A stretch of DNA of 64,000 nt from NCBI GenBank assembly GCA_015680685.1, contig MNCI01004170.1, positions 966,061 through 1,030,060 on the forward strand. The letters run 5' to 3'. Source of the stretch: Gnetum montanum (taxonomy: Eukaryota > Streptophyta > Gnetopsida > Gnetales > Gnetaceae). A program made the position numbers and the translations under genes. Shown here one piece after another: positions 12,350 through 23,039 of the stretch; the first letter of the stretch is position 1; the number at the start of each line of letters is the position of its first letter. The notes beneath the pieces are model-generated. The model had not been told where the DNA came from. It saw only the letters and a list, made by a program, of their open reading frames with translations, and ran no database searches.

Positions 12350-13550
12350 TGGAGACAAATGTTTTTTGTATGGTTGTATGGTTATTGTGTTTGTAGGACT
12401 ACATACATGGGAAACTAAAATGAACTAAAGAGGACAAGGAATGAACTATCCTAAAGCTCAAAGGAGGAGGTCATCCACATGTCTTGAAATGAACAACCAA
12501 AGAAGGTGGAAAAGGACATAATATTGTACAAGAAAAGTGGACATCATTAAAGCATACCGAAGGTCAAGGCTATGGACAAGGAATGATGCATTCATCATGC
12601 AAGAGAAAGTGAATAAAGATGTCTCTAGGAAGTAGCAGACATCTTGGTAGATTTGGAAAGAACTTAGACAAAGACATCTTTAGAAATAGAAAGAAATATT
12701 TCTAAGATAAAGATTTCTTTTATAAGGCAGAGATGTCTTTATAGATTATAGACCAAGTCTAGAAATACGTCTTCGACAAGACAAATATGTCATCCAGAGT
12801 AGAGACTACAGAAAGACATAATTCAGGAAAGAAAGACATCTTCCTAGATTTGATGGAAAATTTAGGGAGACATCTTAGGCATGAGAAATATGTCTCCCAT
12901 GAGCATTAGTAACCTTTAGCTAGCCATTACACAAGTTTTGAGAAGGATTTAGAAAGAAAAAATAGCTACAAGAAGACTTCATGTGCAATGGAAAATGTGC
13001 AAGCATTGTTGTATTCATTGTACAATCATTTGTAATCATTGAATTCTCTATTGCTCCTCATTATATAATCATTTTGGATTTGTAAAGTGTGCTATACCTA
13101 ATTGTACAAGGATTAGTAAATAGAGTTGCAATTATTCATTCTATTATTATTTTTGTTCCCCTATGGGATTGATGTGCTTGAGCTTGTTGGAATCCTATGT
13201 GATTGAGTTGGTGCTACGATACAACACTTCGTTATGAAGCTTAGAATTATAAAGGTTGTGAAAGCCTTGAAACCTAATTTCCACGATTGATGGGATCTTG
13301 TAGGGTTGAGTGATTAGTGCTATAGTACAACACTCTAGAGTGGGGATTGATGACTGTATAGGGTGTGGTTCCTTTAATCACATTTTAAGAGCAACAAAGT
13401 CTAGAGGTATGCTAATGATCTATCCTTCAAGTGTGAACTATCCAAGTTGGGGAACCATATTAAATTTGGTGTGTGTGATTTTTTTGTTTTATTTGTAATT
13501 TGGGGAACTTATTCATCCCCTGTTTTCTAAGTTCAATAATCCACAATGCA
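12350..13550 (+). mobile_element. Solo LTR (1201 bp) inside G1
   Basis: It starts TGGAGACAAATG and ends CCACAATGCA, with a perfect 5-bp duplication TAACA at 12345-12349 and 13551-13555. The G1 linker and gag alignment to G2 is interrupted here and resumes on either side. The upstream half is rich in diverged copies of AGACATCTT and ATGTCT words (12620-12890), as in a repeat-bearing U3. A TATATAATC word lies near 13065, and T-rich DNA with TTCCCC words lies near the 3' end. No internal domain is present, so this is best read as a solo LTR left by recombination; the superfamily is not determined. The orientation follows the TATA position and is inferred. Confidence 0.75.
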
Positions 13551-15545
13551 TAACAAAAAGCTCTTTAGGAGGTATGGATGGTGATACTCGTATAACAAAG
13601 GGCTCTCTAGGCTTCATGTTTTAGGGTTGAGTACTAATTGGTAGAACCTTGATGATAAATGGTTTCCTAGGAGTACGAGACCATTTAGTTGTTGTAGATG
13701 AGGCTATGGTGTAAGTGTTATTATTGGTGTTTGCAGAGTTGGGCTGATTTAACAGTAGTTATCCATAGTCAATCATCTTCTGAAGATCATGTTTAAGGGC
13801 TATGCAAAAATTGGTGTCATGGCTAGCTAGTTGGTGATAATGGAAAAACTTGTAAGCCTGAAGTAGTTCAAAAGTTTTAAATCATCTTTGGTTGCTATCA
13901 TTGGGTCTCTAGCTATGTCACAAAGATAATCATACCTCTTATGAGCTTCCTTAGATAGTTTCTTATGTTGAATTTGATTATCTTTAAGCAACTATTCTAG
14001 GAGCCTAGAGGGCTTCATAGGTAATTTAGTGTATTTAGACCCATCCTTTGACTCAAAATTTAGTCTCAGTTGGTTGGAAGCATAAAAGATAGATGGTCAA
14101 AATGAATAAAAAAAATGCATTATGTGGAGTAGATTTTTGTCTCTTTGCTTGTTTCATATCCTCGGATACTATAGCCATAGTTGTTTACATTTATTTGGTC
14201 TTATCCTTGTCTTTCTGAGAGTGTTGGTTCTTGTAGGCCAGATAGGCTAGATCATTTCTAGCTTTTGCAACTTCTTCTAGGTTCTTGATTTGCAAAAAGG
14301 CTTGGCTTAGTGATCAAGGTTCTAAATAGTAAAGCTTTGAATTGATAAAGTCATTAATGGTTTCCTTAAAGATAACCAAAGTGTGGATCTCAGAGATGAG
14401 CTTGGGCATTTCATTGAGTGGTTCATTCCATCTCTGAATGAAGATTTGGATAGGCCCAAGTGATCCCTATCTTACCTGCATAAGTTGGTCTACCATCATA
14501 TCAGGCTTCAAGTTGTATTTGAAGTGGTTGACAAATAGGGCTATTAACTTATCCAGGGAGGAGATAGAGCCTCTTAGTAAGGTTTTGTATTAGTCTAAAG
14601 CCTTTTCTTTTAAGGACATAGGAAAGATGCATAGTATTGTATGAGGCCATGTTTGGAACAAGAGGTATTTGGATTGTAAGGTAACAAGATGTGTATTAGA
14701 ATCTCCTTTACCATTGTATTTGGCAAAGTTTGGGATAGGCATGCCCATGGGTAAGGTTATTTGGGGAATGGTAGGGCTAATGGAATCATCTTGATAGAAG
14801 TTCATAATCTTTACCATTTTTGTTATAACTGCCTCTAGTTTTCGTAGCTTCTTAGTAAGGTCTTGGATTAGTTAGAAAGCTTGATCCAAACCTTGTGGAG
14901 CTTCTGAGAACTACACTTGTTGTTGTTGGATGACTAGTGATTGTGGAATGGGCAACAATATAGACTGAAAAGGTCTTATGACTACCATTTTATGAGGATT
15001 AAACATGGAAAATGATGTTTGTTCTAGGGTATTAGGAACAAAGGGGTTGTTAGAAACAAATGGATTATGTGATACATGTGGAATTTGCATTCCAAGAGAA
15101 GGATTAGTTGACATTGTAAGAGGTTGGGGTATAGATGGAATTACAAGTAGAGGTTGAGGCATTGTATCAAAGGGTACTAGGGTAAATAGTGATGTAAACA
15201 AGGAAGAAGTTTGGGAACTCAAGCTTTTGAAGGCCACAGGGGTACTTTAACTTACTACCAAAGTAGGAGACATAGAGTTGAACATTATCACCTCTAGGAC
15301 AAATCATTGGAAAAGGTCCCCTATGAATGTATCTAGCTCATAATTAGCTCCAAAATCATCTCAATATTCTAGGTGAAATCCTAAACTAGCCTTTTCACTA
15401 ATTTTTCCATCCTCAATTGCACTTACCAATTGTGCCAACAAGTGCATGTAAAATTTAGATAATTCAATGTGGTCATATGGGGAAGGGATGTATTCCTTCC
15501 CATCCTTGTAGGTCAACTCATTGTGATGCTTAGAGTCAAACTCGT
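13551..15545 (-). pseudogene. G1 gag polyprotein, decayed
   Basis: Gag reads from about 15545 down to 13556. The N-terminal part (15540-15240) is an acidic and mixed stretch containing KEYIPSPYDHIELSKFYMHL. A Pro/Ser/Asn-rich region follows (open at 15237-14911) with a repeated SNNPF/PNPF pattern. The capsid-like part starts at 14817 with MGMPIPNFAKYNGKGDSNTH and includes a PMSLKEKALD segment. After a stop it continues with the basic FVNHFKYNLKP and an IFIQRWNEPLNEMP stretch, the usual layout of plant gypsy Retrotrans_gag domains. Stops at about 14587 and 14475 fit Trp or Gln codons. No zinc knuckle was seen. G2 carries the same gag at 17400-18737. Confidence 0.72.
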
Positions 15546-16097
15546 TACATGGTGTGCATAAACCTACTAGATTTTCATGAATATAAAGTTATATTATTAT
15601 TCATTAATGTTTACATGCATCAAACTAGGTCCTAATCGTTTAAGGAACTACCTACACTTTGTTATGGTTGGGTCCTTAGGATCATATACATGAGTACAAT
15701 CCTGATTCATGGGCATAGAAATGATGTTGTGTGGTAGAACAATAGAAGTAAAAGGCATGAGATAATGTAAACCACCTAATTAGTTACGGTGGTAAAGGTT
15801 TTGAAGTCTCTAGTCTTTAAACAAGCTGCAAGATTCTAGTGTGTAAGATCCACAATGTATGAAGATTTAGCGTATGAGACCTTCATGGCATGTGAGATTG
15901 CTTAGCATGAAGGAGTCTCAACCTGTGAAACTACCTAGCATGTCAAGGTTCTAGCGTGTAAAAATACCTAGCATGTGAAGGTCCCATCATGTGAGACTAG
16001 CTATGCTACAACTATAAAGTGATAAATTTTTTTTGAAATTTTTGTTTTAAGTATCTCCTAGCATATAGATGGAAAATGTTCCACATGATGGGTTTTA
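15546..16097. repeat. G1 leader with LTR-like repeat words
   Basis: Between the partial 5' LTR and gag on the minus strand. The region 15835-16010 holds at least five diverged copies of words such as CTAGCATGTGAAGGTCCCA and GTGTGAGAC, related to the 188-bp array core. The R-U5 part of the 3' LTR (5185-5700) has no recognisable counterpart here, so the 5' LTR has lost it or had it replaced. No primer-binding site was recognised. Confidence 0.4.
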
Positions 16098-16703
16098 TAT
16101 TTTGGTCAAAGTGCAGCATGTAGGCTGAAAGCTTAAGTACCATACAACTCCCAAATGTTGCCCTATGTTTGGAACTACAATGTCCATTGTGTGAAACTAA
16201 AGCCTAAATTCCACATGCTAACCTCACACACTACCTAGCGTGTGGAGCTGGGATGTCCATTGTGTGTAACTAAAGCCCAAATTCCACACACTGACCTCAC
16301 ATGCTAGATAGGATGTGGAGCTGGGATGCACATCATATAAGATGAAAATGTCCAATTTTATAGCTTGTGAAGTTTTTTTAGCCCCCCATGTTAGGATACA
16401 TGGAATTTACTGCTTGTGGAGCATTTTTTTGGCTTCCACAAGTTTAAGTACAAGGAATTTATATCTTGTGAAGCATTTTTAACCTTACAAGCTAAGAATA
16501 CATGGGATTTGCAGCATATGAGCTACAAACCTCATTTTATACATTGAAAATGGCTTAAAATTATGCCAAAACAAGGTCACAAGTTGAGATTTTTGATGGG
16601 AGGATAGGACAATTATTTCTGTCTTTAATTCTCTATGAAACTACAATAAAAATTTTGGTTATGAGCTTTCATTTACCACGTGAATTTTCCTTAAGGTGTT
16701 TCA
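16098..16703 (-). repeat. G1 5' LTR, U3 part (about 606 bp)
   Basis: It aligns with 5757-6342 across its length, sharing the repeated CACATGCTAACCTCACACACT-type words, the poly-T spaced CTTGTGAAG blocks and the terminal AGGTGTTTCA. It is followed by the target duplication GTATT at 16704. Divergence from the other LTR is obvious by eye, so the insertion is old. Confidence 0.65.
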
Positions 16704-18737
16704 GTATTAACCCATCCTTATAGTTACAAAGAGAGGGGCTTTTGACACCTCACCACTTTATGAGTTGGTCTTTACCTTACTATTATGAAATGCTAAGGTA
16801 GTTGACTTTGTTTCTTTCCTAGGAAAAGGTGGCACTATTACTACATGAATAGACTCTTCGTTGGTAGGAATATCTTCATTGAGGAATGGAGGTCAACGTC
16901 TTAAATAAAGATTTACGATAAGTAGAGGAGGTTATCACTAAGTTGTATAAGTACAAAGATGCATTTTTCTTTTTAAGTGGAAGCTTGACCTACTTCATGG
17001 CAATGAGGAAGTTTTTTTTCAATGTTTGATGTTTTTTCATTTTTTTTGTCCTTGACTTCCTCCATTCTACCTAAGATTTTGACCTCATGTTTCAATGTTT
17101 GTGATCTAGGTCCCTTTCCTTTCTCTTGTTGTTTGTTGTCCTTCCTAGGTTAGCTCATTGAGGCAGCTTTTGTGTTGGTATCCATAGGTACTACTAAGAT
17201 TGGGGTAGAGTTTGATGGGTCCACCTCCTTCTAAACCTTTGGTTGATTGGTTGGTGCTCTTAACCTAAGGCTAAGGAGCTGGTTTCTTATGTTGCTTTGG
17301 TGATGACTTTTTGTTATCCATTTGAGAAGATGTTGAAGGATTGGCTATCATAGGAGGCTGTTTGTCACTCTAGGTTATAGGCTTAGTGGTGATAGGAGGC
17401 ACTCTAATAATGAATGTTTTTTAGGAGGCACAGATGATGGTATCCTTATGGAAAAAGGAGTTCTTAAACTCGATGGAGTTGAAGCTCTTTCATCATGAGG
17501 AGGTACTCGAATCATAGATGGCTTCCAGAAAGGTTTAGGATTGCTACTAACGTTAAATGTGGTAAGTGTATAGGAGTCTTATTAGCATTTAGTAGATTCT
17601 TATACACCTAAATACTCTAGTTTTGGGGCCTAATTGGGTTGGATGTGTCTAAGATCAACTTGCCACTATATATCATTTTCTATAAATCGTCCTTTAAAGC
17701 CAAGAAAAAATTAGTTTCACGGTTATGAATTTGGTGATAATGGCAAAATCGATCTATTTTAAAGTATTTGGGCATGGGTGGATTCGTCTTTGGTGGCTAC
17801 AGTTGGATCTTTAACAATTTCACACAAGTGATCATGCCTCTTATGGGCATTCTCAATTAGTTGTTTGTGCTAGATACAACTACTCTAAAGTAATTGATCG
17901 AGAAGGTTAGATAGTTTCATGGGTTATTTCATGTACTTGGATTGATCTTTTCTTTCGAAGTTAGGCCTAGGTTGGTTAGAGGTAGAAGCACCTAATGTTG
18001 ATGGTTAAGCAATGATGGCAGGGCCTTTTGATTGCATTTTCCTTAGTCCTTGCATGGTTTTTGTTTCTTTGGCCACTATGGCCATGACTACATGGTTTTT
18101 TTTCCTTTGTCCCTATCCTTTCTCATATGTTGGTTATTTTATGTTACATATGCTGAGTCATTGTTGGTTTTTGTAGCATCCTCTATGTTTTTGATTTGGA
18201 AAAAGGCTTGGCTAAGTTACCATGAGTCCATGTTGTATAGCTTAGACTTGATGAAATCATTATCCACCCCCTTAAAAATGGCCAAAAGATGTGTTTCAGA
18301 GATGGGATTGGGAATTTTATTGAGAGTACCATTCCATGTCTATATGAGTTTTTGAATAGGTTCAAGGGGTCCCTATTTGACCTTCATAAGTTGGTTTAGT
18401 ATCGTGTTAGGTCTCAAATTATACTTGAAATGGTTAACAAATTGTGAAATTAGGTCTTCTAAGAAGGAAATAGACCCTTTGGGTAGCACACAGTATGAAT
18501 CTAAGATTTTTCCAGTGAGAGACATAGGAAAGATTTGCATCATAATATGGGGCCAAGCTTACAATAATAAGTACTGAGAAAAAAAGGTGATAAGATGTGA
18601 TTTAGGATAATCATCATCATTATATTTAGTGAAATGTGGAATTGTGATACTTGTAGGAAGAATTATCTGTGAGATAGTAGGACTAATGGAATTATCTTGG
18701 TAGAAGTCCATAATTTTAACTCTCTGGGTTTTAATTC
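16704..18737 (-). pseudogene. Element G2 gag and linker
   Basis: Minus-strand copy of the G1 gag and linker. Gag runs from about 18737 (reading KIMDFYQDNSISPTI, matching G1 near 14817) through a FPMSLTGKILDS segment near 18525, FVNHFKYNLRP near 18420 and NIEDATKTNNDSAYVT near 18150. The Lys- and Pro-rich linker covers 17450-16970, and the protease beginning runs to 16709, where G1 interrupts it. The gag N-terminus is cut at about 18738 by the element B LTR. There are many stops, several at Trp or Gln positions. Plus-strand open frames at 18050-18355 and 18377-18577 are antisense shadows of this gag. Confidence 0.7.
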
Positions 18738-19111
18738 TTGGTCACCCAGTAATGTTGCATGTGTTTAGGATGTGTACGGAAAGTGGGACTCGATGCTTAT
18801 GTTAGGATAGTAGTTATTAATTAGTAATTTAATTACTTGAATTAGTTAATTAATTTATTCTCAATCTATTACCAACCTTAGGTGAACAAAAATATAAAAT
18901 AATAAGAATCATGTGCCTCAATTACACTTAACCATACAACTGAGCCTCACAAGTGTAGTTGGGAAGACAACGATCATTCCATGATTAGTTTCACCTTCTA
19001 GATTGAATATTACATATAAGAACAGTAGGAATCCATGGAATTCGATCAAATCATGCATGAATGCCTTAGTGATTTGTATGGTTGGATGTAGAGGTACCTT
19101 GCCAATCATCA
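18738..19111 (+). repeat. Element B 5' LTR, 3' portion only
   Basis: It begins abruptly in G2 gag at a TTCTTGGTCACCCAGTAATG word that matches 30125 and 36548, and ends ...CCAATCATCA. The portion homologous to 29637-30120 is missing. A 150-bp stretch (18895-19045, with CCTCACAAGTGTA and GGGAAGACAACG) is shared with the solo LTR at 36077-36894 but absent from the 3' LTR at 29637-30341. Confidence 0.6.
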
Positions 19112-19112
19112 T

Positions 19113-19132
19113 TGGCATTGTTGCTGAGGATT
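19113..19132 (+). promoter_or_regulatory. Primer-binding site, tRNA-Asp-like
   Basis: TGGCATTGTTGCTGAGGATT lies one base after the LTR end. It resembles the complement of a plant tRNA-Asp 3' end with several transitions, mostly C-to-T or G-to-A. A related sequence follows the LTR end at 56247. The tRNA assignment is from memory of the tRNA 3' sequence. Confidence 0.5.
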
Positions 19133-19399
19133 CTTAGCTAGTACCATGCGATATAAATCTAAGATTAGTGAAAATTACTCAACATTGTTGAAATGAACTT
19201 GATAGAGTTAACTCATAATAATTAATCAAAACTACACTACAAGCACATTGAGAAATTTTTTCTAACAAAAATATCTTCTTCTTCTCACAGGAGAGATGAT
19301 TCTAAGTCAATAGTACCACAAGAATGTAGAGTGGTGTACACTCATCCTGATAAGTTTGTACCCAATTTCACTTACGTTCTCCATTAGGATTAACAAATG

Positions 19400-20340
19400 A
19401 GGTGGTGAGACATGGAGGGGAATGTTGTATTACCACCTAACCAATTTGTGTCTAAGATTTTGCTTCAAACTCTTATAAGGTTGGGCATTGAGGAGCTTCA
19501 TGGAGAGTACATTGTGGAAGATCATGACTTCTAGGATTACCATCCCATTGAGACACAACTCAAATGAGATTGACAACAAAAAAAGCATTGGAAAGCCATG
19601 AAGCAGAAATAGTTTACTAAGCCCTTATTCCTGCTAAATCAAAAGGATGACGAGGAACCTCTTTTTGGGGGTTCTCAATATGTAGACTCTCCACCTCTTG
19701 ACTCTGGTGAAGGGAAGCCAAACCAAAATCCTAAATCAGTAATGAACAATTTGGATTCTTGTAATAGTGAGGCCCATGGTTGTGGGAGCTCTAAGAAAGG
19801 GAGTCAAAATAGGAACTTAGACAAGTATAATGATGATAAATTTAAGGATCATGGTTGTGACAAATGGAGAGGTAGTGGCACAGACCATGGTGGTGGTAGT
19901 CCTCCTCCCTCTTCATCCTCTTCATCTAGATTAGCTTCCTCCTTCAAATTTGAAAAGAATTGTAAGCGATGGGACAACAATGATAATTGCAGAGATCACC
20001 ATGAAAGTAGGGATGGTAGAGAAAATCACAGGCATCATCAAGATCATGACTATGAACCTTTGTTGTCCACTCAAAATATGCTTAACATTGTAGAGGCTAT
20101 TAGAATTCCTGCCAAGCATGTGAAAGATAGCCGAATTAAGTGGCTAGACATGAAAAATATCTCCAAATTTGAGGGGGGATATAGCTCAGATCCTCAAACA
20201 CATTTGCAAGCCTTTCACTATGCTTGTGACTTATAAAATATTGAAAATGATTGGCAAAATCATAGGCTATTACCTAGAACACTCATGAAGAAAGCATAAT
20301 GCTGGTATTGGTCTTTGGAACCAAAGTCAATTCTTTGATG
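19400..20340 (+). pseudogene. Element B gag
   Basis: The longest open part is 19742-20236 (164 aa). The N-terminal half is polar and low in complexity: Gly/Ser/Asn/Asp-rich, a PPPSSSSSSR run near residue 50-60, then His/Asp/Arg-rich. The C-terminal part has IKWLDMKNISKFEGGYSSD and TLQAF-like residues, the start of a Retrotrans_gag capsid domain. After the TAA at 20234 the frame continues with a NIENDW stretch, so the stop is internal. Upstream, 19400-19740 reads as an acidic N-terminus with one or two stops. A full gypsy gag would extend several hundred residues further, and the capsid part breaks up after 20340. Confidence 0.65.
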
Positions 20341-20689
20341 GAGTACAATGCTAGAAATATTTAATGATTAGTATTAGACCTACTCCATAGTTTCAAAGCT
20401 ATGAAGAAAAATATAAGGATGGAAGTAGGGAATACATGAAACCTTGGATGCTGTCATGGGTAGATATTATTCATTATTATACTGATGCCTTGGCCATGGT
20501 TACTCTCAAAGGAAATAACTTTGCCACATCATAGATGGGCTTTTCTTAGAAACAAAAAGGACCCTTGGGGTCTATTCCAAAGAAATACTATCAAAATTAA
20601 AAGCCCATTAGATACAAAGGTTGATTTACAAGGTAGCAAAAAAAGAAGGATAGTTGAGAAAATGTGAAAGCGTAGAAGAATATAATAGG

Positions 20690-21203
20690 GATCCTTCCAT
20701 TAAAAATAAGGAGGTCCACTTTTATGAAAGTGAGGAGGAATCATATCTTGATGAGGTGGTGTAGTAAAGACTTTACTGATCCAAAAATCTATGTTTAAAC
20801 TTTTAGCCAAGGTAGATAAAATGTGAGATTCATTAGATGTCTGAAATCTATATCTGAACCATGCAAAGCTTTTCTGGATTTAGGTTTTGGTGTTAATCTG
20901 ATTTCCCATGAGATGTATACTACCTAGAACATGTTGTCTCTCAAGAAGAGTAATATTAGATTAGAATTGGCAAACCAATCTATCACTATTCCATTGGGAT
21001 TGATAGAAGATATTATGACCACTATTTATGGGTGGTATTATCTTGTCGATTTCCTACTAATCAAAGTTAAGAACTACAAGGGGGATTTTCCTATCATTAT
21101 GGGAAGGACATGGCTAAGTACTGTTGATGTAAGAATGGGCACCAAAGATCTTTCCATAGAAATTTCCAAGGAAAATGCATTTGGAATGATTGAGAAGAAA
21201 TGA
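20690..21203 (+). pseudogene. Element B protease
   Basis: Retropepsin-like region. Near 20865-20915 the frame reads FLDLGFGVNLISHEMY, where the usual Asp-Ser/Thr-Gly of the active site is DLG. The open stretch 20931-21203 ends with GDFPIIMGRTWLSTVDVRMG, the conserved C-terminal hydrophobic-Gly-Arg-x-Trp-Leu motif. The changed active-site residue and the TAG at 20928 make it inactive. It sits between gag and RT, as in Ty3/gypsy. Confidence 0.7.
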
Positions 21204-21495
21204 GTTCCATGCATTGTGTATAGTGATACAGGGTGTAATTGCATGCAGAAATTTTGGTCCAAGAAAAGAACATCCATTTCTGCATGCAAGTAGTGTGCAA
21301 ATAAGGTAGATATTCAAAGGTTCTTGTATGCAGTAGCCACAAAATAAGAGGGCACCTAGTGAGTTATAGCTAATTTTTAGAGCAACATAATTTACATGGG
21401 ATTAATTGAGAGCCACACATCACCTATGTCGTAGGAATGGATAAATTGGAGTAAGTTCATAGCCAACTCTTAATGATGAAAATAATGATACCTAT
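21204..21495 (+). other. Protease-RT spacer in element B
   Basis: Decayed polyprotein linker with several stops. Three minus-strand open frames here (21074-21342) overlap one another on the antisense strand of protease and linker and are not genes. Confidence 0.4.
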
Positions 21496-22560
21496 TAGGA
21501 AGAGTTGGAAATCCCTAAAAATTTTAAACAAGAATCCCAAGAGTTAAAAACTCTAGTTGCCAGCCTAAAATATGCATTTTTGAAAAATGAAAAGCTAGTT
21601 ATAATCAATACTAAACTTGGTCCTGAACAAAAAGAGAAATTGTTGAAAGTGGTTAAAAAATGGCTAATGGAATTTGCTTGGACATATTCTAAACTCATTG
21701 GGATTGATCCATGAATATTGCAGCATAGTATTTATATCGATCTAGCCATGAAGTTAAGGAAGAAACCATGGCAGCAATGGAACCTCAAATTAAAGCAAAT
21801 CATCAAGGATGAGATAGAACAACTCCTCAAGGTAGGGTTCATCTATCCTATTACGAATAGTGAGTGTGTCAATCCATTTGTGATTATGCAAAAGAAAGGT
21901 TACAAGTGGTGGGGTTGTATTGATTTTAGGCTGGTTAACATGGCAACATTCAAAGGTCATTTTCTATTACCATTTGTCGATCAAGTGTTGGACACCATTT
22001 ATGGACATTGTTATTATAGTGTTCTAGATGGTTATAGTGGCTATAACCAAATTTAGATTGCACTAGAGGAACATGCCAAAACTACATTCATAAGTCCCTG
22101 GGGAATTTTTGCATATTGGAAGATGCCTTTTGGTCTATGCAATGCTCTTGCGACATTCCAATGCTTGGTCTTGAGCATCTTTTAGTGACAAATTAGTAGT
22201 GAGGTGCAAGTCTTCATGGATGACTTTTCCACTTATGATGCTACATTCAAGTAAGCCCTAGACCACCTTGAGCAAGTATTAAAAAGATGTGTGGAGACAA
22301 ACTTGCAACTCAATTGGCATGAGAACCATCTAATGGTCCAATAGGGCAAAGACTTGGGGCACAAAATCTCATAAGCAGGGATTGAGGTATACCTTGAAAA
22401 GATAAGGATCATCCATGGAATAACCCATTAACTAGAAATAGTTAAAGATGTTTGATCATTTCTTAGGCACACTAGTTACTATTGGTGATCCATAGAGAAT
22501 TTGTATAAGATTGCAAAATCATTGGTTGAGTGAACAAAGAAAGATACTCCATTTGTTTGG
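21496..22560 (+). pseudogene. Element B reverse transcriptase
   Basis: The open part 21505-21714 is the charged pre-RT linker. RT follows at 21718-22056 with KKPWQQW, a GFIYPITNSECVNPFVIMQKK stretch, GCIDFRLVN and SVLDGYSGYNQI, the last Asp-containing motif matching the first catalytic block of gypsy RT. A TAG at 22053, where Trp is expected, is followed by TTFISPWG and WKMPFGLCNALATFQ (22080-22160). At 22205-22240 the frame reads QVFMDDFS, the MDD form of the catalytic YxDD box. More stops follow to 22560. Domain order and spacing are normal for RT of plant gypsy elements. It is inactive through nonsense changes. Confidence 0.85.
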
Positions 22561-22599
22561 ACTAAGGAATGTTGAAATCCATTATAAGAGCTGAAGAAG

Positions 22600-23000
22600 A
22601 GACTCATAGAAGCTCCAATTATATGAGTAACAAACTAGTCTAGGCCATTTCATATCATGATAGATGTAACAAATTATGCCTTTGGAGCCATGTTGATGTA
22701 GTTAGATAATCAGAAATATCCATATTACATTCACTATGCAAGCTAAAGCATTATGGGTGTAGAAATCAATTACACCACAATAGTGAAAGAACTGATGGAA
22801 ATGGTGTATGCTTTGGAAAAGTTTAGGCACTATGTGCTTTCATTTAAAGTGTTTGTACACACTAACCATAGTGCCATTCACTTCTTGATGAAGAAGCCAA
22901 TGGTGAGCCCCCTTGTCATATGGTGTTTAGTAATCTTGTAGGAATTTGGTCTTACGATGGTAGATCGAAAGGGACTTAAGAATGTGGTCATCAACCATCT
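22600..23000 (+). pseudogene. Element B RNase H
   Basis: Follows RT. The frame reads PFHIMIDVTNYAFGAML, then YYIHYAS and NYTTIVKELMEMVYALEKFRHY. The second Glu lies in the KELMEMVYAL block and the FVHTNHSAIHFL segment corresponds to the third catalytic region, where Asp is replaced by Asn. This is the ordinary gypsy RNase H with its usual spacing. Stops lie at about 22740 and 22940. No second RNase H is seen in B, unlike C and E. Confidence 0.75.
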
Positions 23001-23039
23001 CTCTCGGTTAAGATGGGATAACAAAGAGAGGGAGAGCTT

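Larger units (their letters stand above)
5185..16703 (-). mobile_element. Element G1: 11.5-kb gag-protease retrotransposon without polymerase
   Basis: The left end TGTAACAATG and the right end AGGTGTTTCA carry TG and CA termini and are flanked by GTATT on both sides. The element lies on the minus strand: partial 5' LTR (16703 to about 16098), gag (about 15545-13551), linker and protease (12349-11170), then about 5 kb of non-coding DNA with a tandem array, then the 3' LTR (6342-5185). I see no RT, RNase H or integrase between protease and 3' LTR. This organisation fits the non-autonomous class of LTR elements that keep only gag, here with protease. The host sequence is G2, a member of the same family in the same orientation. 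A younger solo LTR sits in it at 12350-13550. Confidence 0.75.

Noticed and set aside
18050-18355. 101-aa plus-strand open frame
   Set aside because: Antisense to G2 gag, which aligns with G1 gag on the minus strand.
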